Below, one piece after another: positions 59,701 through 64,000 of a DNA stretch of 64,000 bases (position 1 is its first letter; each line of letters opens with the position of its first letter). The notes beneath the pieces were generated by a model. The model did no database searches. It saw only the letters and a list, made by a program, of their open reading frames with translations, and was not told the DNA's origin. Origin of the DNA: Archivesica marissinica (lineage: Eukaryota; Mollusca; Bivalvia; Venerida; Vesicomyidae); the NCBI GenBank assembly GCA_014843695.1, contig CM026398.1, forward strand, positions 51,375,834 to 51,439,833, written 5' to 3'. Both the position numbers and the translations under genes were made by a program.

Positions 59701-62508
59701 AGCCGGGATACACAAGCTAGCAGCCGGGATACACAAGCTAGCAGCCGGGATACACAAGCTAGCAGCCGGGATACACAAGCTAGCAGCCGGGATACACAAG
59801 CTAGCAGCCGGGATACACAAGCTAGCAGCCGGGATACACAAGCTAGCAGCCGGGATACACAAGCTAGCAGCCGGGATACACAAGCTAGCAGCCGGGATAC
59901 ACAAGCTAGCAGCCAGGATACACAAGCTAGCAGCCGGGATACACAAGCTAGCAGCCGGGATACACAAGCTAGCAGCCGGGATACACAAGCTAGCAGCCGG
60001 GATACACAAGCTAGCAGCCGGGATACACAAGCTAGCAGCCAGGATACACAAGCTAGCAGCCAGGATACACAAGCTAGCAGCCAGGATACACAAGCTAGCA
60101 GCCAGGATAAGCAGCCAGGATACACAAGCTAGCAGCCAGGATACACAAGCTAGCAGCCGGGTAGAACCACGAATGTGTTAATTGTTTATCGCACATGAGC
60201 AACCTCGACACTCTACACATTATATCATAGGACATAGGATTATTATTTGGTGAACGCCACAATATGCATGAAAACAGAGGTAAATTCAGATAATTTAATT
60301 TGCAAACTATAGAACTCGGTTCTCACAGAATATACTGAAAAGTCCTGAACATATGGTAGTTTTGTCGATTCCAGAATGGGGTTTTTTGAGAGGTGGAAGG
60401 GTTGTTAAAGCCAGATCAAAAAGTGACTTTTAAGCAATTATTTTAGTAGGAAGAACCCAGGTGTCTCTCCATGTATTATTTCAAGCACAAGTAGAACCAC
60501 CAAACTTCTGTCAGTAATGCTTGGCATACAATGAAACTAAACTGGAATGTAGGAAGTATGGTATGGTGGTCGCCAAATCGGACAAGCGGGTTTTCTATAG
60601 GTATTTAGTTTCTAGTTTCCTCCTGCGTAAATTAACCGCATATATCCCCACAGGGGTTTGACATAGTAGAGTGGAGCCTCCGTGGTGAAATGGATATGGC
60701 ATTTCTCTCATAATCAAGTGGTTGTGAGTTCGAACCCAGCCAGAACTACGTGCAAAACTCCTAGACCCACATTACCTCTTCTCTCTCCCTCATGACAATG
60801 AATTCAATCAGCAATGTGCCGGCGAAAGTGGATAAACTATTGTTATAAGAACTATAAGAACTAGTTTCTCAGTTGAGGTAAAATCAATTTGTATACACTA
60901 AACAAATAATGGTGCCAGCTTACATGTGATTGAATACTGTCTACAACTGAGGTAACACCTCCATTCTGCGTGCCTGCTAACTCTGGATGGTAATCTTTCT
61001 GAATACTCAACTTCACTTCATTGTGCAGGAATCTATTTATCTGAAATAAACAGTTGAATAAAACTATGTTAGAAAATAAACTAGAGTTTGTTATGTTATT
61101 ATTATATGTTATATTTCGGGTTTTACGCTTGCATCAGCACAATTTTGGGCTATATCGCCGGCGCGCAGTTTACTTAACAACACCTTTCCTGGGCAGGCTC
61201 CAGCGGTTAACCAGTACTTGGGTGCACCAACCTCCGTAAGAAACTGCCAACTATTTCATATAAATGAGACAAGGTCTGAGCGCGGCTCGAACCTGTGACC
61301 ATCAGTGATGATAGGTTACAGTGGTATACAAGTCAGCGACCTTAACCACTCGACCACGGAGGTGGACTCTAGAGTTTGTACAGTCATTTGGATTGATGTT
61401 TTCCATAACATGGGGCCATGAAGTGTGGCGTCTGTGGTACAGTGGTACAGCATCGGATTTGGTATCGAATGGCCTAGGATTCGATACTCTGGTCAGGACA
61501 CATACGTGGCGTTAAAAAAAGGTCATTAAACATCTCACACACATTGGTTAGTACTGGTTAACTGCGCCTGCCCCGGAAAACATGTCTACATGTAGGTCCC
61601 CGGAAGAGGTTTGACATTAATGAAACATACATACTTTCCACTTTTAGGATAGTGCATCTCCTATGGCAGCCATTTACATATCACAATATGTAAGCTGTAC
61701 ATACAACACCTTCAAGTTCAGAGGTATTCTTTTTTTGACTACTAATGTGTCAAATTAAATGATATACCTGATGGTATTGAGGGACATTGTTATACATATG
61801 TTATAATAAATGGTTATAGCCACTCATAAAATAATTTCACACCCGACTGAAGTCCTAGATGTGTACTAAGAAAATTATCATTTTTGTAGATTTTAAAATT
61901 GAAAAATATTTTAGGAACACAAACGATGATTTAAAAGAAGTCTTGATGTAATTATAAAGTTGTTCAAAACGTAAATATAATGCTGTTTTGCGTAATGACG
62001 CCATGACAATTCAGTGATGTCATGACAATTTGCACCGCCGGCTGATGCTTGAGAGTAACATGGTTAGTTTGTGCTATAATTATTAAAACGAGTGCGGTAT
62101 GGGATCTTACACTCCTGATGATTTTACACCAAATTTTATGAAACTCGTTATGGAAATTTGCTATTAATAGCAAAACTACAGTCAACCCTGTGTTAGTGGT
62201 CACATCCATTACACAGCCAACCTGTATTAAGCATTCAGTTTCCAGATTCCCAATATGTTGTTTTATTATACATTTGACCTCTATTAAGCAGCCACCTGTG
62301 CTAGGGCAGCCATCTGTGCTAAGTAGCCACTTTCTGTGATTCCCTTGGCTGGCTGCTTAAGACAGGTTTGACTGTAGTTTCATAAAACATGGTATCACCA
62401 CAAGTGTAAGATCCTATATATATATACACTCACCTCTTGTTGATGAGTCAGGCACAGTGAAGTAACTGCAACCTCCAGTCCAAACACAACCAACACGAAA
62501 ACGAAATA
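50699..62508 (-). CDS. Tetraspanin gene, 3' part, five exons
   Basis: Five minus-strand exons, 62434-62508, 60924-61040, 54640-54783 (or its copy 57919-58062), 52361-52444 and 50699-50764, join in phase 0 with GT-AG sites to give the last 161 residues of a tetraspanin. Seen directly: transmembrane segment 3 with a Glu, a large extracellular loop with CCG, PVSCC, one further Cys and a final GC (six loop cysteines), transmembrane segment 4, and a short basic tail after CC. Tetraspanins are four-pass membrane organisers of the plasma membrane or endosomes, and loop disulfides shape partner binding. The juxtamembrane CC is a likely palmitoylation site. The start codon, segments 1 and 2 and the small loop were not found up to the right edge and should lie beyond it. 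Introns are crowded with arrays and SINEs. I cannot assign a subfamily. Confidence 0.9.
50847..51103. mobile_element. TTAA-flanked MITE, family 1, in tetraspanin intron
   Basis: TTAA at 50843-50846 and 51104-51107; ends CCCTTAACCTGCGAAT and the mirror of ATTCGGCAGGTTACGGG. It lies 83 bp upstream (minus strand) of the last exon. Confidence 0.87.
51196..51530. repeat. 86-bp tandem repeat, about 3.9 copies
   Basis: GTGTAGCTCAATGTCTGGCC starts copies at 51196, 51282, 51368 and 51454. Flanking pieces at 51140-51180 and 51605-51660 (GGTAGGTRATACAGAG, AGTATTT) are related to each other, so the whole block seems to derive from one duplicated segment. Inside the last tetraspanin intron. Confidence 0.93.
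51687..51908 (+). repeat. SINE family E
   Basis: GGCCGAGTGGTAAGTG head, GGTTTGATTCCCACTG B box, CAGGAAGCTATCCAGCTGG, a GTGTCTTCGTTCAC region and an AACAAACAAACA tail. Confidence 0.87.
51923..52349. repeat. 13-bp minisatellite beside a splice donor
   Basis: About 33 units of GATGGTAGATGGA, some with TAGCTGGA, and a few short units. Its right edge is about 11 bp from the donor of the exon at 52361. On the gene strand it is pyrimidine-rich (TCCATCTACCATC), and since 13 bp gives 39-bp frame cycles it stays open. Confidence 0.96.
52361..52444 (-). CDS. Tetraspanin exon: last loop Cys and TM4
   Basis: 84 bp between the acceptor CTATTTGTAG and the donor CAG|GTTAGT. Reads GCSGEVKFWFMKN then MYTVGVLGLVVAVIQ. 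GC is the family's last loop cysteine, and the hydrophobic stretch is the start of segment 4. Read-through into the intron stays open to 51899 (about 150 extra residues of 13-residue repeats). Confidence 0.92.
52445..53136. other. Tetraspanin intron, single-copy part
   Basis: AT-rich DNA. No further exon seen. Confidence 0.5.
53137..54366. repeat. 21-bp minisatellite, about 55 copies
   Basis: ACAACATTTGTGATGCATCAG unit (21 bp) in two blocks, 53137-53297 and 53356-54366. They are separated by about 58 bp of other sequence (GGTGTTTTACGGCGCATCG). 21 bp equals seven codons, so both strands are open for about 350 codons with a 7-residue period. Intronic; not a gene. Confidence 0.96.
54448..54578. 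mobile_element. Short inverted-repeat MITE, 131 bp
   Basis: TTATAAAACCTTTCTCCAGT at the left and the mirror of ACTTTTCTCAGATCTCAAACT at the right form imperfect 30-bp inverted ends. Repeated at +3279. A relative is seen near 12300-12360. Confidence 0.65.
54640..54783 (-). CDS. Tetraspanin exon: CCG/SCC half of the large loop (copy 1)
   Basis: 144 bp between the acceptor TTGTTTATAG and the donor AGG|GTAAGT, phase 0 at both ends, 48 residues. It begins FECCGIDNLTDWYSISAWP, contains PVSCCVQP and SGCG, and ends SLYSR. The CCG triplet defines the family. Identical sequence lies at 57919-58062. Confidence 0.93.
54831..56302. mobile_element. MITE with three tandemly amplified segments
   Basis: Nine 79-bp units (TAGAAGCACCTCTTGATGCC...) carry the left end. 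Five 118-bp units (starting at 55551, 55669, 55787, 55905 and 56023) carry the middle-right. Three 66-bp units carry the right end (TATGAAGGAAAGGGTTAA). The single-copy form is at 44998-45239. Minus frames of 77 codons are repeat artefacts. Confidence 0.9.
56389..56676. repeat. 21-bp minisatellite (CTAGCAGCCGG unit), cut by gap
   Basis: CTAGCAGCCGGGATACACAAG in about 13.7 identical copies up to the gap. Confidence 0.96.
56677..57676. other. Assembly gap, 1000 N
   Basis: Exactly 1000 N. The sequence to its right restarts at a point already seen at 54398, which is best explained by contig ends that overlap but were not merged. Confidence 1.
57677..59955. repeat. Right copy of the 2.28-kb duplication
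   Basis: Repeats 54398-56676, including the amplified MITE at 58110-59581, then continues through the 21-bp array into unique sequence at about 60160. This copy is therefore the one joined to the upstream exons. Confidence 0.95.
57919..58062 (-). CDS. Tetraspanin CCG/SCC exon, copy 2
   Basis: Base-for-base the same as 54640-54783, with the same splice sites. If the gap is an unmerged overlap, the two are one exon and the preceding intron is 2.86 kb. If the duplication is real, two tandem identical exons would exist; splicing both in would give a loop with doubled cysteine motifs. Confidence 0.85.
59668..60160. repeat. 21-bp minisatellite, complete copy
   Basis: About 23 units of CTAGCAGCCRGGATACACAAG. 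The left part is mostly CCGGG, with one CCAGG at 59915; the right end is CCAGG. One shortened unit lies near 60105. Frames at 59647-60125 (minus) are artefacts. Confidence 0.96.
60161..60546. other. Tetraspanin intron, single-copy part
   Basis: AT-rich; nothing recognised. Confidence 0.45.
60547..60894 (+). repeat. SINE A fragment followed by a SINE with a family C tail
   Basis: 60547-60640 holds only the body of family A (GGTCGCCAAATCGGACAAGC). 60672-60894 has a different tRNA-like head (CCTCCGTGGTGAAATGGATA, GTGAGTTCGAACCC) joined to the family C core (CCTCTTCTCTCTCCCTCATG) and tail. Confidence 0.75.
60924..61040 (-). CDS. Tetraspanin exon: first half of the large loop
   Basis: 117 bp between the acceptor CTGTTTATTTCAG and the donor CAT|GTAAGC, phase 0. 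Reads INRFLHNEVKLSIQKDYHPE and then LAGTQNGGVTSVVDSIQSH. The D-x-I-Q pattern directly before FECCG in the next exon is typical of tetraspanin loops. Confidence 0.9.
61098..61368 (-). repeat. SINE family D, full-length, in tetraspanin intron
   Basis: Closely matches 50297-50570, including head, GTGCACCCAAGTACTGG and the CCCGAAATATAACATATAAT tail. It lies 58 bp upstream of the exon at 60924-61040 in gene orientation. Confidence 0.92.
61428..61628 (+). repeat. SINE family F (tRNA-like)
   Basis: TCTGTGGTACAGTGGTACAG (A box) and AGGATTCGATACTCTGG (B box), then ACTGGTTAACTGCGCCTGCC and CCGGAAGAGGTTTGACATTA. Only this copy is near complete in the window. Confidence 0.7.
61629..62095. other. Tetraspanin intron, single-copy part
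   Basis: AT-rich, no exon seen. Confidence 0.45.
62098..62418. mobile_element. Outer inverted-repeat MITE, split by a pogo-like MITE
   Basis: The left arm TATGGGATCTTACACTCC...TTTTATGAAACT and the right arm (mirror of TATAGGATCTTACACTTG...TTTTATGAAACT) pair over about 45 bp. The inner element at 62179-62374 sits between them. The right arm ends about 16 bp from the exon at 62434. Confidence 0.75.
62179..62374. mobile_element. pogo/Tigger-like MITE, 196 bp, nested
   Basis: Starts CAGTCAACCCTGTGTTAGTG and ends with the mirror of CAGTCAAACCTGTCTTAAGC. TA at 62177-62178 and 62375-62376. Related to 48819-48978, with an extra GGGCAGCCATCTGTGC-like internal repeat. Confidence 0.83.
62434..62508 (-). 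CDS. Tetraspanin exon: TM3
   Basis: Exactly 75 bp, a size conserved for the TM3 exon in many tetraspanin genes (established knowledge). Acceptor TTTTTATCGACAG, donor GAG|GTGAGT, phase 0. Reads YFVFVLVVFGLEVAVTSLCL then THQQE. The Glu within the hydrophobic run is characteristic of segment 3. Confidence 0.92.
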
Positions 62509-62710
62509 CTGTCGATAAAAATGTATAATATATTAGTTCGAAGATTGGAGTTTGTTTGATTCATAATATTTTGTAGTGAAACGTTATTTCATGAACAAAG
62601 AAGAACTGTGAAAACAGCCGATGCAAAGTCCGTCGAAAGTGTATACATGTACATTTATTCAATATACTTATGTCGCTTTGTATTTCGATAACATTACATG
62701 ATTTGTTTAA

Positions 62711-62822
62711 CCCATTCAACACCAAGTAACTGACATGGACTGGTGCATGCTATTTTTAAGACCAATAAATTAATAAGAAAATTACATTTGGACCAGTTCA
62801 TATATCAAAATGGGTAATTTTG
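62711..62822 (-). mobile_element. TTAA MITE family 2, half copy
   Basis: TTAA 62707-62710 then CCCATTCAACACCAAGTAAC, ending at ATGGGTAATTTTG before the palindrome. Confidence 0.75.
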
Positions 62823-62975
62823 CATGTATATTGCATGGCGTAACTGTGTACTTTGGTTACATTTATTCATTATTATTGTGTATGTGCATTAATGCTATAG
62901 TGTTAAGAAATTTAAGAGGGCCCTAAGGAAGATTAGTTCAGAACTAATTAGGTAAAGAAATCTATCTTTAAAAAA

Positions 62976-63183
62976 AAAAGTTTAAACTTTATTTATTTTA
63001 CAACGATTACGAAGCAAGTTCTAACAACTTATATTAATCACTCTCGTTGGCGCAGATGAAAGCGTAAATGTGTAAATCATTCGTGTGGGAGGAAACCGGA
63101 GTACCTGGAGAAAACACACCTGTCCGATCTGGCGACCACCGTACCATCTCATATACTAACCACTGCGCTAATCGGACAGCCAC
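62976..63183 (-). repeat. SINE family A, internally deleted
   Basis: Minus strand: GTCCGATTAGCGCAGTGG head joined directly to TATGAGATGG (B-box region lost), then GATCGGACAGGTGTG and the tail AATAAATAAAGTTTAAAC. The plus frame 63068-63346 partly reads through it. Confidence 0.9.
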
Positions 63184-63733
63184 TATCTTTAAAGAGAACC
63201 ACTTTGTCCTTTCAATTTGCTATGAATGTACCATACCATCAGAACATAATTATAATGTCTACAACCAGCAACCACCTATCCCTGCAATCTCTATTGATAC
63301 GTCAGATACAAGAAAACAATTTAAAATTATGGTCACAACTGGATGACAAATATAGAGATAACCTTTTTCAAACAATTTTTTATTTATCTCATTTGGAAGT
63401 AGAAAATGTGTTGTTATATTTTGCATTGGCTATAACGGTGTTTTAGATTACGCTCCATAGATAAAACTAACATTACTGTGACTATTATTTGCAGAACAGA
63501 AAATACTAACCAAAAAAATCCAATCTTCCAAATTTTACTGAAAATTAAGATACCTGGGTTCTGGATATTTATCTGCAACCTATGATGGGGATTGACACTA
63601 AAATTGCCCAGAGTCCAAACCGGACACCCACTCACTCCTGGAATCAGGAGTCATCGCTCAAATCAGGAGTTTCTCCCATTTCAAATACATATGGAAATAA
63701 TCACAATAAGCTTTAAGCTTCCGATTAAATCCA
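63184..63733 (+). other. Region with a weak candidate plus-strand coding segment
   Basis: From ATG 63258 (AATTATAATGTC, A at -3) the frame is open to 63446 and reads like protein over QSLLIRQIQENNLKLWSQLD and KYRDNLFQTIFYLSHLE. I do not recognise it. An acceptor-like CATACCATCAG lies just upstream. It could be a chance frame in a tetraspanin intron. Confidence 0.2.
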
Positions 63734-64000
63734 TTTGCGTTTGTATAGCTATACAATAGATATGTACTGTACATAATGAACGTTTGTATAGCTATACAAT
63801 AGATATGTACTGTACATAATGAACGTTTGTATAGCTATACAATAGATATGTACTGTACATAATGAACGTTTGTATAGCTATACAATAGATATGTACTGTA
63901 CATAATGAACGTTTGTATAGCTATACAATAGATATGTACTGTACATAATGAACGTTTGTATAGCTATACAATAGATATGTACTGTACATAATGAACGTTT
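63734..64000. repeat. 43-bp tandem repeat, runs off the window
   Basis: CGTTTGTATAGCTATACAAT followed by AGATATGTACTGTACATAATGAA; identical copies at 63738, 63781, 63824, 63867, 63910 and 63953. Each unit holds two palindromes, TGTATAGCTATACA and ATGTACTGTACAT. Confidence 0.97.

Noticed and set aside
10720..61628. tRNA genes (A and B boxes at many places)
   Set aside because: All belong to repeated SINEs with shared bodies and tails, and the cloverleafs are imperfect. No free-standing tRNA was convincing.

Overview
The window is eukaryotic nuclear DNA. It has split coding exons with GT-AG splice sites, several families of tRNA-derived SINEs, many MITEs, a Tc1-type transposon and very long minisatellites; nothing bacterial is present. 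The SINE and MITE sequences and the overall AT-rich, repeat-laden texture suggest a lophotrochozoan, most likely a bivalve mollusc. That assignment is an inference from recognised repeat style, not a database result. Roughly half of the known bases are tandem repeats, and two runs of exactly 1000 N mark assembly gaps (26984-27983 and 56677-57676).

Layout. 1-8.6 kb: a 37-bp satellite split by a 1.5-kb Tc1-like element that has one premature stop. 8.6-10.4 kb: a 31-bp array, a dispersed repeat and a GC-richer 29-bp array. 10.5-26.9 kb: mostly non-coding DNA full of SINEs (five families, several nested), TTAA-flanked MITEs and small arrays, with one candidate terminal exon on the minus strand (13745-13825) and a possible microexon. 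28.0-43.4 kb: a single 15.5-kb minisatellite of 28-bp units with higher-order structure. 43.4-50.3 kb: AT-rich spacer, MITEs, SINEs and a 61-bp array. 50.7-62.5 kb: the 3' part of a real gene on the minus strand.

That gene is a tetraspanin. Five phase-0 exons are visible: transmembrane segment 3 (75 bp), the first half of the large extracellular loop (117 bp), the CCG/SCC half of the loop (144 bp), the final GC plus most of transmembrane segment 4 (84 bp), and the C-terminal exon (66 bp with stop). The start codon and the first two membrane segments lie beyond the right edge. Its introns hold a 13-bp array, a 21-bp array, an internally amplified MITE, a second 21-bp array and several SINEs. 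The CCG exon appears twice because 2.28 kb is repeated almost exactly on both sides of the second gap; unmerged contig ends are the likeliest reason.

The very long open frames in the tandem arrays come from repeat units that lack stop codons and are not genes. I saw no CRISPR array, no rRNA and no convincing free-standing tRNA gene. I found no clearly new biological system. The best leads are the array-filled tetraspanin gene, the MITE whose two ends and right half have each been tandemly amplified, and the higher-order structure of the 15-kb minisatellite.
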